This document shows positions 39,249 through 49,000 of a stretch of 64,000 nucleotides of DNA, in pieces (position 1 is the first letter of the stretch; each line of letters opens with the position of its first letter). The DNA is taken from assembly GCF_009659535.1 (NCBI RefSeq), contig NZ_VJZZ01000003.1, forward strand, positions 62,001-126,000, read 5' to 3'. The position numbers were made by a program, and so were the translations under genes. The DNA comes from Aggregicoccus sp. 17bor-14 (GTDB lineage Bacteria > Myxococcota > Myxococcia > Myxococcales > Myxococcaceae). The notes beneath the pieces were generated by a model. That model was not told the origin of the DNA. It ran no database searches and was given only the letters and a program-made list of their open reading frames with translations.

Positions 39249-39932
39249 ATGAAGGTCATCCTCTTCGGCGCCACCGGCATGGTGGGCCAGGCCGTGTTGC
39301 GCGAGTGCCTCCTCGCGCCGGATGTGGAGCAGGTGCTCGCGGTGGGCCGCAGCCCCACGGGCCAAGAGCACCCGAAGCTGCGCGAGCTGCAACACCGGGA
39401 CTTCACGGACTTCGCGCCCGTTGCCTCCGAGCTCGCGGGCTACGACGCGTGCTTCTTCTGCCTGGGCGTGTCGTCGGCCGGGATGAGCGAGGCGGAGTAC
39501 CGGCGCGTGACGTACGACTTCACGCTCGCGGCCGCGGAGACGCTGGTGAAGGTGAGCCCCGCGATGACCTTCGTGTACGTGTCCGGTGCGGGCACGGACA
39601 GCAGCGAGCGCGGGCGCAGCATGTGGGCCCGCGTGAAGGGCCAGACGGAGAACGCGCTCTTGCGGCTGCCCTTCCGCGCCGCGTTCATGTTCCGGCCCGG
39701 CTACATCCAGCCGCTGCACGGCATCAAGTCGAAGACGCCGCTGTACCGCGCCCTCTACACCGTGATGGGCGGGCTCTACCCGGTGTGGCGCACCGTGTTC
39801 CCCAAGTACGTCTGCACCTCGGAGCAGGTAGGCCGCGCGATGCTGCGGGTCGCACGCGAGGGTGCACGGACGCCCATCGTGGAGAACGCAGAGATTGCGC
39901 GGCTCGGGAGCGAGGAAGGCCGGGACAACTGA
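39249..39932 (+). CDS. NAD(P)-binding Rossmann protein (epimerase-like)
   Basis: The product has 227 residues from ATG 39249 after AGGAGG. The glycine-rich motif is FGATGMVGQAVL. The active-site Tyr/Lys pair of extended SDRs is not clear; the protein belongs near the NAD(P)H-binding or HTATIP2/SDR-like sugar-epimerase relatives (VYVSGAGTDSSERGRSMWARVKGQ). It is probably a small oxidoreductase or sensor. It follows the histidine kinase by 58 bases. Confidence 0.8.
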   Translation: MKVILFGATGMVGQAVLRECLLAPDVEQVLAVGRSPTGQEHPKLRELQHRDFTDFAPVASELAGYDACFFCLGVSSAGMSEAEYRRVTYDFTLAAAETLVKVSPAMTFVYVSGAGTDSSERGRSMWARVKGQTENALLRLPFRAAFMFRPGYIQPLHGIKSKTPLYRALYTVMGGLYPVWRTVFPKYVCTSEQVGRAMLRVAREGARTPIVENAEIARLGSEEGRDN

Positions 39933-40155
39933 GCCGGTTCCCTCTGAGCCTCCGCACGTCGCGAGCATTCGGAGATGGCGCCAAGGGGGAGCGCGCCCTG
40001 CGCTTGCGCCTCCCTGGTGCAACCTGAGTAGGCAAGACGCGGTGTGCCGTCGAAACTGCGGGCAAAAAAGGTGGGCGGCCAATGGACTCACTGCCTTCGC
40101 GATGGCCCGCCTGCCAAGATGGCTTCGGTACCGACGCAAGGCGCGGCAGGAAGCA

Positions 40156-40584
40156 ATGACGACGACGCTCGAAGTGTCAGCCCAATTTGGCGGTCGAGAC
40201 GCCGCTCAGGCAGTCCTTCCCCATTTCCGTGCATTGAAGTCGGCGCTCGAAGGGAAGTCCTTCGAAGGCTTCCCCTTCCCGCAGCTCGCTTTCATCCTGC
40301 GCGTAGATGGCGAGATCAGTTCCTTTGATTTCTCGGGCGCAGGAAGCATCGATTTCGACAAGAAGCGTCGGTATGTCTCCGTCCATATCGGCATCACCCG
40401 TGAGGATTGGACGGAGCGAAGGCCGGTCGAAGTTTCGGCCCTCGTAGCCGACGCAATCATGTCGAGCGTCGATCTCTTGCGTGGGTGCGGGAACGCCCGG
40501 CTGCGAGGAGTTGATTGGATCTCATTGGAGAATGCCCTGAAGGCATTCTCTGCTGCATACAGAGCGCAGTTCTCGCACGCCTAG
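40156..40584 (+). CDS. Orphan protein in a lower-GC patch
   Basis: The product has 142 residues from ATG 40156 (GGAAG upstream). Composition is near 58% GC against about 73% around it, and codons use A and T more freely. The protein has a strand-rich middle (FDFSGAGSIDFDKKRRYVSV, then HIGITREDW) and a helical C-terminus. It resembles the style of small orphan immunity proteins of toxin systems, but no toxin gene is adjacent and no family was recognised. A horizontal origin is likely. Confidence 0.65.
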   Translation: MTTTLEVSAQFGGRDAAQAVLPHFRALKSALEGKSFEGFPFPQLAFILRVDGEISSFDFSGAGSIDFDKKRRYVSVHIGITREDWTERRPVEVSALVADAIMSSVDLLRGCGNARLRGVDWISLENALKAFSAAYRAQFSHA

Positions 40585-40662
40585 CAGCGCGACGACACAC
40601 GGCGCCGCCACTTCAAGATTGGTGACGTGGACCGCCAAGGCTCTGGACGCGCCAGGGTCTAG

Positions 40663-41814
40663 TCAGCGCCCGGTCTGCAGCAGTACGCAACGCAGGCCGC
40701 CGTTGCGCAGGGGTACTCTCGAGGAATCGGGCAGCGCGAGCGCCTGGAGCAGCGCGGGGTCGTCTGGAACGAGCAGTGCTGCACGCCAGCCTGCGAAGGC
40801 GCCACGCACCGTGGCGCCGAGCGCGCGGTAGAGGCCGGGCAGGTCCTCCGCCTCCCCTACCCGCTTGCCGTAGGGCGGATTCGCGACGAGCAGGCCGGGC
40901 CCCGGCACGGGCGGCGTGAGCACGCGCACGTCCCGGCGCTCGAGCGCGAGCGTGAGCCCTGCGCGCCGGGCGTTGCGCCGCGCAGTGCCCAGTGCGCCCG
41001 CGTTGAGATCGAAGCCGTGCAGGCTCCCACGCGGACGCTCCAGAGCCTCCCCCTTCGCGCGCGCTCGGCGCTGCTCCCACGTTGCGGGCACGTGCTGCGG
41101 GAAGGACTCGAAGGCGAAGGGGCGCGAGAGCCCGGGCGCGATACCCTGCGACATGCCGCCCGCCTCGATGAGGAAGGTGCCGCTGCCGCACATCGGGTCT
41201 ACGAGGGGCTCGCTGCCGTCGTAGCCCGCGAGCCGCAGGACGCCTGCGGCGAGCGTCTCGCGCAGCGGCGCGCGGCTCACCTCCTGGCGGTAGCCGCGTC
41301 TATGCAGGGGCTCGCCGCTGGTGTCTACGCTGAGGGTGAGCCGGCCCGCGGCCTCGCGCAGCAGCAGCGTGCAGCCCGCGGCCACCTCCTCCGTCTCCCC
41401 GCCGTCCAGCCCGCCGGCGCGCGAGAGTCCCGGCGCCCTCCACGCACGCGCGGCCGCTGAGAGTACCGCCGCCGGCGCGAACGCGCGCGAGAGCGCGAGC
41501 GAGAGGTGCAGCGGCGTACGCCCGTCCCACACGCGCGCGAGGGACACAGAAGCGAGCGTCCGCTCGAGCTGCGCGGGAGGTGGCGTGGGCAGTTCCGCGA
41601 GCCGCAGGAGCACTCGGCTCGCGAGCCGCAGGCGCAGGTTCGCCTCCTCGTGCAGGCCGGGCTCGCCCTCCAGCTCCACGCCGCCCGTCACCGCCCGCAC
41701 GGCTGCCGGGCGCAGGACTGCTCGCGCCTCGTCGGCTAGTGCGGCCTCGAGGCCAGGGAGCGAGGAGACGAAGAGCTGCTCCCTCTGATGGACGTCATTC
41801 ACGGGCAGGGGCAT
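40663..41814 (-). CDS. THUMP-domain RNA guanine methyltransferase
   Basis: The product has 383 residues from ATG 41814. The N-region (about 15-150) fits a THUMP RNA-binding domain. The SAM-binding motif is VDPMCGSGTFLIEA and the catalytic motif LLVANPPYGKRVG (NPPY), as in RlmL/TrmN-type N2-guanine methyltransferases of 23S rRNA or tRNA. The exact RNA target is not determined. It is divergent from the FNR-type gene, 51 bases away. Confidence 0.88.
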   Translation of the reverse strand: MPLPVNDVHQREQLFVSSLPGLEAALADEARAVLRPAAVRAVTGGVELEGEPGLHEEANLRLRLASRVLLRLAELPTPPPAQLERTLASVSLARVWDGRTPLHLSLALSRAFAPAAVLSAAARAWRAPGLSRAGGLDGGETEEVAAGCTLLLREAAGRLTLSVDTSGEPLHRRGYRQEVSRAPLRETLAAGVLRLAGYDGSEPLVDPMCGSGTFLIEAGGMSQGIAPGLSRPFAFESFPQHVPATWEQRRARAKGEALERPRGSLHGFDLNAGALGTARRNARRAGLTLALERRDVRVLTPPVPGPGLLVANPPYGKRVGEAEDLPGLYRALGATVRGAFAGWRAALLVPDDPALLQALALPDSSRVPLRNGGLRCVLLQTGR

Positions 41815-41865
41815 TGTGGCCGGGCGCCCCCCGCAGGGCCAGGGGCAAAGGATTAGAGAGACCGC

Positions 41866-42762
41866 ATGAGCGGAGTGATCACGACCGAGCGCAAGAAGGC
41901 GGTGGAGTACGAGGCCACCGTCGCCGAAATCCGCATGGAGACCGCCGACACGGCGACCCTGCTGCTGGACCTGGGCGACGCGCGTCCCGAGTACAAGGCC
42001 GGGCAGTACCTCAACATCGACCCGCGGCAGTTCCCTGCGCTCGTCGCGCTCACGGCCTTCCTCGAGGACAAGAAGGGGCGCAGGGAGCCCCTGCGTTCCT
42101 ACAGCATGGCCTCCGCCCCGCACGAGCGGTACGTCGCCATCACCGTGAAAGACGAGCCCTACGTGCCGGGCGAGAGCCAGTATCCGCCCCTGCTCAGCCC
42201 GTACCTCGTGCACGCGGGGCTCGTGGGCAAGCGCCTGCGCTTCACCGGCTTCATGGGCCCGTACATCCTCCCGCCCGACGTGGACGAGCGGACGGCCGAG
42301 GTGCTGCACCTCGTCGCGGGCTCGGGTGCCGTGCCCAACTTCGCTCTCATCAAGGACGCGCTGCACCGCGGGCTGAAGGTCCGCCACACGTTGATCATGG
42401 CGAACAAGACCTGGGGCGACGTGCTGTTCCGCGAGGAGCTGCATGCGCTCGAGCGCGCGCACCCGGAGAAGCTGCGCATCGTGCACACGCTGACCCGCGA
42501 GGCGGAGGGCTACGGCTACTCCGAGCGCGTGCGGCAGGGACGCATCAGCAAGGAGCTCATCGGCGAGCTGCTGCCTGCGGATCCCGCGGTTCGTGAGAAT
42601 CTGCTCGTCTACGCGTGCGGGCCCGCGATTACGCCGTGGGACCGGAGAAAGGCGCTCGAGACGCGGACCACGGCGACGCCGCGCTTCATCGAGGCCGTCA
42701 TTGCCCACCTGCACGAGCTGGGCGTGAGCGAGAAGCGGATCAAGCGCGAGACGTACGGGTAG
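41866..42762 (+). CDS. FNR-type flavin reductase
   Basis: The product has 298 residues. The FAD-binding motif is RSYSMAS (R-x-Y-S-x-x-S) and the NAD(P)-binding segment LVAGSGAVPNFALIKDAL, ending in VYACGPAITPWDRRK (CGP). It has no ferredoxin domain. Such reductases supply electrons to oxygenases or ferredoxins; no oxygenase is adjacent. It is cytosolic. Confidence 0.85.
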   Translation: MSGVITTERKKAVEYEATVAEIRMETADTATLLLDLGDARPEYKAGQYLNIDPRQFPALVALTAFLEDKKGRREPLRSYSMASAPHERYVAITVKDEPYVPGESQYPPLLSPYLVHAGLVGKRLRFTGFMGPYILPPDVDERTAEVLHLVAGSGAVPNFALIKDALHRGLKVRHTLIMANKTWGDVLFREELHALERAHPEKLRIVHTLTREAEGYGYSERVRQGRISKELIGELLPADPAVRENLLVYACGPAITPWDRRKALETRTTATPRFIEAVIAHLHELGVSEKRIKRETYG

Positions 42763-42772
42763 AGGCGGCAAT

Positions 42773-42806
42773 CCCTCACCCTGACCCTCTCCCAGGGGGA
42801 GAGGGA
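42773..42806 (+). repeat. Dispersed intergenic palindrome, copy C
   Basis: It reads CCCTCACCCTGACCCTCTCC then CAGGGGGAGAGGG in the 51-base space between the FNR-type gene and the convergent sensory-domain gene. It matches copies A and B. Confidence 0.7.
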
Positions 42807-42813
42807 AGACGCA

Positions 42814-43797
42814 TTACCCGACCTGGCGGCGGCGCGCGGAGCGCAGCGCGGGCGGACGCACCGGGACTCCCGTGTGCGCGGAGACCGCGAGCAGCACGTG
42901 CCAGTCCGTGCCGTTGATGCCCTGCCAGCGGCAGCGCACGGGGAGCCCGTTGCGGTCGCGCAGCGTGCGCTCGCCCTGGCCGCCGTTCTGCGCGAGCTGC
43001 GCGGGCGTGAGGCTCGCGAACTCGCCGCCCAGTGCCCCGAGGCCCACGTCGTACACGGTGCCCACGGGGGTCTGCGCGCCGAAGAGCGAGGGGTGCGAGA
43101 CGAGCCGGCCGTCCCCATCCACCACGAACACCAGCTGCTCGTCCGCGAGCTGCTCCTCGTCCTGGGCGCCGTGCAGCCAGCGCACCGGCACGTCCAGCGC
43201 CCACACGCCCGCGAGCTCGCCCCGGCCCGGGAAGAGCGCCGGCAGGCACGCCGTCGTCACCAGCCCCTCGCCGCCGCCGTCCACCGTGGGCGGCGTCCAG
43301 CGAACGGTGAGCGCGGGGTTCTGCTGTGGGTGCGCAATCCGGTACGGCCGGTAGCCCGTCCAGTCGAAGCGCGAGGGCACGTTGCGCTCGAGCCCAAGGT
43401 ACGGGTGCACCAGCGCCGCGTTGCCCGCGTCCATGTAGTAGAGCCAGGCCACGCCGGGCAGCCCCTCGCGCAGCTGCTGCAGCTCGGGGGCAAGCTCCGC
43501 GAGCGCGCACAGCCGCGCGCGCAGGGCCTCGTCGTGCGCGCGCTCCGCGCTCCAGCCGAACTCCACCGGGGCGCTCGCCTCGGCGGGCTGCGGCCGGAAG
43601 AAGCCCGAGGCGTCCTGCCCGAAGCGCTGCTGCACCAGCCACTGCGCCACCTCGTCCGGGGCGCGCAGGCCGTGGCCCAGCTGCCGCTGCGTGAGGGTGC
43701 GAAGCCGCGCGAGCGCGCCGAGCACGCGCGAGACCCGCTCGCCCAGGATGCGCGAGGCCCGCTCGAGTGCTTCGGTCGCGAGGTTGCTGCCGGACAT
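42814..43797 (-). CDS. Sensory (Cache-like) domain protein
   Basis: The product has 327 residues from ATG 43797, preceded by GGGGA; ATG 43815 is in frame. A helical N-region (about 1-55) precedes a mixed domain with GVAWLYYMDAGNAALVHPY, FDWTGYRPYRI, LAGVWALDVPV and FVVDGDGRLVSHPS, the repeated strand-helix layout of Cache sensor domains. It has no membrane segment and no kinase, cyclase or methyl-accepting output, so it may be a stand-alone cytosolic sensor. Ligand unknown. Confidence 0.7.
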   Translation of the reverse strand: MSGSNLATEALERASRILGERVSRVLGALARLRTLTQRQLGHGLRAPDEVAQWLVQQRFGQDASGFFRPQPAEASAPVEFGWSAERAHDEALRARLCALAELAPELQQLREGLPGVAWLYYMDAGNAALVHPYLGLERNVPSRFDWTGYRPYRIAHPQQNPALTVRWTPPTVDGGGEGLVTTACLPALFPGRGELAGVWALDVPVRWLHGAQDEEQLADEQLVFVVDGDGRLVSHPSLFGAQTPVGTVYDVGLGALGGEFASLTPAQLAQNGGQGERTLRDRNGLPVRCRWQGINGTDWHVLLAVSAHTGVPVRPPALRSARRRQVG

Positions 43798-43905
43798 GTC
43801 GGAAATCCCCTGCACTGCAGAACCGGGCGCGGCCCCCGGTCGCGTGCTTCCGGGGACCAGTGTACCCCAGGCGCGCGCGCCGCGTTCAGCCGGCGCGCGC
43901 GAGGC

Positions 43906-44823
43906 TCAAATCACGTCGGAGGGCTCGGCGGCCGGAGCCACCTCAGGCGCCGGCTCCGAAACGACCTCTGCAGCCGCCGTCGGGGACGCAGGCACCACCC
44001 CGAGCACGCGGGTGAGCTTGGGGTTCACCCCGCTCGAGCCCAGGAGCCGCTCCAGCTTCAGGCGCGCGCGCCGGTTGTCGCGGTGCACGCGCCGGCCGAG
44101 GATGAGCTCGTTCTTGAGCGAGTGCTCCCAGCCGGTGAGCTCCGTCACGGTCACCTGGTAGCCGAAGGCCTCCAGCGTGAGCGCGCGGATGACGTTGGTG
44201 AGGTGGCTGCCGAACTCGCGCCGGTGCCAGGCGTGCTCGTGCAGCAGCGCGAGCGCGGGGTCCGGGCTGCCCTTGTGCTCCTTGAGCTGCTGGGCGACCT
44301 CGGCCTGGCAGCAGGGCACCACGGCCACGTAGTCAGCGCCCTTCTGGATGGCGGCCACGAGCGCATCGTCGGTCGCCGTGTCGCAGGCGTGCAGCGCGGT
44401 GAGCAGGTGGAAGCGCTCGGGCCACTGCGCGGTCTCGAGGCTCGCGGTCTCGAACTGCATCCGGGAGAAGCCCAGCCGCCCCGCGCGCTCCTTCGCGCGC
44501 TGGGTGAGGTCCGGGCGCCCCTCGATGGAGACGAGGCTCCCCCCTTCCGCGTCCTTGAGGAACAGCTCGTAGAGGATGAAGCCGAGGTACGCGTTGCCGC
44601 TGCCCGCGTCCACGACGACGGGGGCCTGGGTGCGCTGCTGCAGGTCCTCGAAGGCCGGGCGCAGCAGGCCCATCAGGTGGTTCACCTGCTTGAGCTTGCG
44701 CAGCGCGTCCGCGTTGAGGTGCCCCTCGCGCGTGAGCAGGTGCAGCTCGCGCAGGAGCGCGGGGCTCTGCTCCGGCAGCAGCTCCTTGCGGACCGCTGCC
44801 GTGCCCTTGACCTGGCGCCTCAG
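43906..44823 (-). CDS. Class I SAM-dependent methyltransferase, probable CTG start
   Basis: The reliable frame has GTG at 44685 (259 residues), but the frame is open further upstream and coding-like (VKGTAAVRKELLPEQSPALL). CTG at 44821-44823 overlaps the Nfu stop as CTGA, in the position where ATGA would normally couple two genes, and would give 305 residues. The SAM motif is VVVDAGSGNAYLGF, followed by LVSIEGRPDL and LLTALHACDTATDDAL. The HACDTATD segment resembles the catalytic region of an uncharacterised methyltransferase group. Substrate unknown. Confidence 0.72.
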   Translation of the reverse strand: MRRQVKGTAAVRKELLPEQSPALLRELHLLTREGHLNADALRKLKQVNHLMGLLRPAFEDLQQRTQAPVVVDAGSGNAYLGFILYELFLKDAEGGSLVSIEGRPDLTQRAKERAGRLGFSRMQFETASLETAQWPERFHLLTALHACDTATDDALVAAIQKGADYVAVVPCCQAEVAQQLKEHKGSPDPALALLHEHAWHRREFGSHLTNVIRALTLEAFGYQVTVTELTGWEHSLKNELILGRRVHRDNRRARLKLERLLGSSGVNPKLTRVLGVVPASPTAAAEVVSEPAPEVAPAAEPSDVI

Positions 44824-45380
44824 ACCGCCACCACCTCGAGCACCTCGGGGATCAGCTCACGCAGCCGCCCCTCGATGCCCATCTTCAGCGTGGCCGTGCT
44901 CGAGGGGCAGCCGCTGCAGCTGCCCTTCATGTGCAGGTACACGAGCCCGTCCTCGAAGCGGTCGAGGGTGATGTCGCCGCCGTCCTGCGCGACCGCGGGG
45001 CGGATCTCCGTGTCCAGGATGTCCTGGATGCGCTGCTCCACCGAGCCCGTGGCGCCCATCGCCGTGCGCGCGGCCTGGATCGCGGCCTCGTCCACCACCG
45101 GCTCGTTCGCCGTGAGGTGGGTGTCCAGCGTGTCCATCACGCGGTCGTTGAGCTCGTCCCACTCACCGTCCTCGCCCTTGGTCACGGTGACGAAGTTCGT
45201 GCCCACCATCACCGCCGTCACGCCCGTGATGTCCATCAGGCGCTTGGCGAGCGGGCTCTTCTCCGCCGCCTGCTCCCTGCTGGTGATGTTCACGGCCCCG
45301 GACGTCAGCAGCTTGCGGTCCACCACGTACTTCAGCGTGCTGGGGTTGGGGGTCCACTCGAGCTGGATGTTCACCGACAT
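44820..45380 (-). CDS. Nfu-type iron-sulfur scaffold protein
   Basis: The product has 186 residues from ATG 45380, after GGGAG. The Nfu_N-type domain is at about 1-90 (EWTPNPSTLKYVVDRKLL), and the NifU C-terminal domain has the cluster-binding pair in GSCSGCPSS. The layout is that of mitochondrial NFU1 and bacterial Nfu proteins, which carry Fe-S clusters to target enzymes. The stop overlaps the methyltransferase start. Confidence 0.9.
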   Translation of the reverse strand: MSVNIQLEWTPNPSTLKYVVDRKLLTSGAVNITSREQAAEKSPLAKRLMDITGVTAVMVGTNFVTVTKGEDGEWDELNDRVMDTLDTHLTANEPVVDEAAIQAARTAMGATGSVEQRIQDILDTEIRPAVAQDGGDITLDRFEDGLVYLHMKGSCSGCPSSTATLKMGIEGRLRELIPEVLEVVAV

Positions 45381-45654
45381 GAAAAAGTCTCCCTTTGCCC
45401 CTCCTCTAAGCCCATGGCGCCCCCTTGGCAACCCGCACGCGCGGTGGGGAGGCGGGCGAGGGGGGCCCGGGGGCGGAGGCGCCGAAAACCCTTCGGATTC
45501 GCGGGACCGTCTAAGGTTTCGCCGCGGCGCGGCGCGGCCGGTCAACACCTGATCCGGGAGGCAGGTACACGGAGCGCCCCCCGTGTGGGATGCCTTCGTG
45601 TAGAGTGCCCCACCCTCTGCCGCCCGCCCGCCGTCACCCCCTGGGACTCCCCTG

Positions 45655-46095
45655 ATGGCCTACCCTCCGCGCCTCTCGCACCTCGCCACGCGTGCCGTCA
45701 CGGTCGCGAAGCTCGTGCCCACCTTCGCGGCGGCGCACCACATCGACGAGGAGGAGGCGGCCGAGCGCCTGGACGCCGCGCTGCGCGGGCGTCTCCTCGG
45801 AGACCTGCTCGACGCCACCTGGACGGCGCTGCTCGCGGGCACCAAGCGCCTGGACGAGGAGGGGCTGCTGGAGAAGGTGGCCACCACGCTGCGCGACCGG
45901 CCCCAGCGTCCCGGGCGCCTCGCCACCCTCACCCCCGGCTGGAGCGCCTTCCTGGTGCTCGCGGACCTCGAGGCCGGCACCGCGAGCGATGCGGTGCGGC
46001 GCGTGCTCAGCACCGACGAGGGCCGCAAGCGCGCCCTCGCCGGGCTCGCCGAGGTGGGCCGCTTCCTCGCAGCCGAGCTGACCCGGGGGCGCTGA
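45655..46095 (+). CDS. Conserved-looking small protein, unknown function
   Basis: The product has 146 residues, all-helical (VAKLVPTFAAAHHIDEEEAAERLDAALRG, GRKRALAGLAEVGRFLAAEL). It has no membrane segment or catalytic motif. It lies 4 bases before the kelch lipoprotein and probably shares its transcript. The 274-base space upstream of it to the Nfu gene shows no other gene. Confidence 0.7.
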   Translation: MAYPPRLSHLATRAVTVAKLVPTFAAAHHIDEEEAAERLDAALRGRLLGDLLDATWTALLAGTKRLDEEGLLEKVATTLRDRPQRPGRLATLTPGWSAFLVLADLEAGTASDAVRRVLSTDEGRKRALAGLAEVGRFLAAELTRGR

Positions 46096-46099
46096 CCAC

Positions 46100-49000
46100 G
46101 TGAGCGCGCGGCTGCTCCTGCTCACCAGCTGTGCCTGCTGCGCCGCGCTCGCGGCCGGCTGTGACGCCTCCGTCCCCGCCGCCTCCACGCCGCCCCCCGT
46201 TCGCCGCAGCAGCGCGGCGCTGCGCCAGGCCTCGGCGGACAGCGGCAAGCTGCGCACCCCGCGGCGCGACCATGCGGCGGTGCTGCTGGGCGACGGGCGG
46301 GTGCTGCTCGTGGGCGGAGAGACGGCGAACGGCACGCCGCTCGCGGACGTGGAGCTCTACGAGCCCCTCAGCGGCGAGTGGGTGGAGGCCTCTCCCCTGC
46401 TCACCCCGCGCTCGCGCGCCGCCGCGGTGCTGCTGCCGGACGGCCGCGTGCTGGTGAGCGGCGGCCTGGGCCTGCAGAAGGACGGGAGCGTGGCGCCGCT
46501 GGACTCGCAGGAGCTCTTCGACCCGGTGACGGGCAGCTGGAGCGAGACCGGTCCCCTCACCCGCCCGCGCGCGGACCACAGCGCCACGCGGCTGCTGGAC
46601 GGGCGCGTGCTGCTCGCCGGCGGGCAGACCACCGCCGAGCGCACCGGCGTGTCGGACGCCGAGGTCTACCAGCCCGAGACGGGCCTCTGCTCCGCCCTCA
46701 AGAGCCCGATGGCGGGCCCGCGCTTCGCCCACTCCGCGCTGCGCCTGCGCTCGGGCGCGGTGCTGCTCGCGGGCGGCGACGTGGACGACATCGTCTACGG
46801 CACCGCGCGCGCCGAGCTCTTCCAGCCCGAGGCCGGCACCTTCTCGCTGCTCGCCTCCCTCCCCGACCTGCGCTTCCACCACACCGCCACGCTGATGCCG
46901 GACGGCAGCGTGGCGCTCGTGGGCGGACGCGGCTCGGGCGTGCGCGCAGGGGCCAGCACGAACACCACCTTCGACTGGCGCGGCGAGGGCACCTCCTGGA
47001 CTCAGGGTCCCTTCCTCGCGCACGCCCGCGAGCAGCACACCGCGGCGCTGCTGCCCTCCGGGCGCCTGCTCGTCGCGGGCGGCTGGAGCGTCACCAGCCC
47101 GCGCTCCGGCACGCGCTACGCGCAGGTGCCCACCTGGGAGCTGCGCACGGCGGACGGGGGCCTCTGGGAGGAGCACCCGCTCCTGCGCGCGCGCGCCCGC
47201 CACTCCTCCACCCTGCTGCCCACCGGCGGCGTGCTGCTCGCCGGCGGGGAGGCGCCAGGGGCCAACGGCACCAGCGCGCTCGTGGTGCCCACCGAGCTGC
47301 TCGAGGTTGCGGACGACGGGTGGCAGGCAGCGCCCGGCCCGGGCGCCACGCGCGGGCACGCCCAGAGCCTGCTGCTGCTCGACGGGCGCGTGCTGGTGCT
47401 CGGCGAGACGAAGGACGGCGGCCCCGCGGAGCTCGTCTCGGGCGCCTGGGGCAGCGCGCGCCCCGAGGTGCTGCAGCTGCCGGACGCCCCGCCGCAGCCC
47501 GAGGCCAGCGCCACCCTGCTGGAGAGCGGCGAGGTGCTCGTCGCCGGCGGGCTCGCCAAGGGCGCGGGGCTCGAGGACGCCGCCCTCTTCCTCCCCTCGG
47601 ACGCGAGCTTCGTGCCGCTGCCGCCCATGCCGGAAGGGCACGCGCGCCACAGCGCGACCCTGCTGCCCAACGGCAACGTGCTGGTCGCCGGAGGCGTGGG
47701 GCCGGAGGGCCGGGCGAGCACGGCCTGCGCGCTCTACGATCCGATGCAGCGCGCCTGGCGCTCCCTCGTGCCGCTCACCGAGGCGCGCGCGGGCCACAGC
47801 GCCACGCTGCTGCCGGACGGGCGCGTGCTGCTCGCGGGCGGCGTGGACGCGGACGGCGCCGCGCTGCACAGCGTGGAGCTCTTCGACCCGGGCAGCGAGC
47901 GCTGGGAGCTCGTGCCCCTGCCCGGGCTGCTCGGCCGCGAGCAGCACCAGGCGCTGCTCGCCCCGGACGGAAGCCTCCTGCTGGTGGGAGGCCGCGAGGG
48001 CGCGACCGCGCGCCTCGAGGTCGAGCGCCTGAGCGGTGCGCCCCTCTCGGCGGACTCGGCCTTCGTCGAGGTGGTGGACACCCTGCCCGAGCCGCGCATC
48101 GCGCCTGCCACCATGCTGCTGCTCAACGGCCACGTGCTCGTCGTGGGCGGCGAGGACCTCCAGGGCAACCCCAATCCCTCCGCGCTGCTGCTGGACGGGC
48201 GCAGCGGGCGCGTGCTCGGCCCCGCCGCGCCGCCCGCCTACGCGCGCGCCGCGGGCGCCGCAGCCACGCTGCTGCCGGACGGACGCGTGCGCCTGGTGGG
48301 CGGCGGCGCCCCGGCCGAGCGCTACGACGAGGGGCGCGGCGCGCCCGAGGCCCTGCGCCCGGCCATCGAGGTGCTGCCCGCGGCGATTCCCCACAAGCAG
48401 CCGCTCGCGGTGCGCGGCAGCGGCCTCACCGGCGCGGGCGAGGCCTCCGGCGGCACCGCGCGCTCGAGCGCCACGGACGTGCCCCTGCTGCTGCTGCGCC
48501 GCGCGGACGGCAGCCTGCAGGCGCTCGCGCGAACCACCTCCTTCAGCGACCGCGCGCTCTCGGCCCAGCTCCCGCTGCTGCCCGGCGGGCCCCACTGGGT
48601 GTACCCGGTGACCAACGCCGTGGTGGGCGAGGCGCGCGCGCTGCAGCTGGGGCTGCCGCGCGGCGAGGCCTGCGAGGCGGACAACGCCTGCGCGAGCCAC
48701 GCCTGCTCCACCGGCGTGTGCTGCGACCACGCCTGTCCGGACGGCAGCTGCGCCAGTGGCACCTGCCAGGTGGGCTTCGCGCCCACCGGCTCCCTCTTCG
48801 ACGGCGGCATCGCGAGCATCCCGGGCACCTACGCGCCCACGTTGCCCCCCGACCCCGTCCCGCCCCACTTCGCCTCCGCCGCGGACAGCCTGCAGGCCCA
48901 CTGCGCCCAGGCGCTCGCGGTGCCCGCGGCGGTGCAGGGGGACGGGCCGCTCACCTTCGCGCTCGGCGGCGAGGTGCCCGAGGGCATGGAGGTGGATGCG

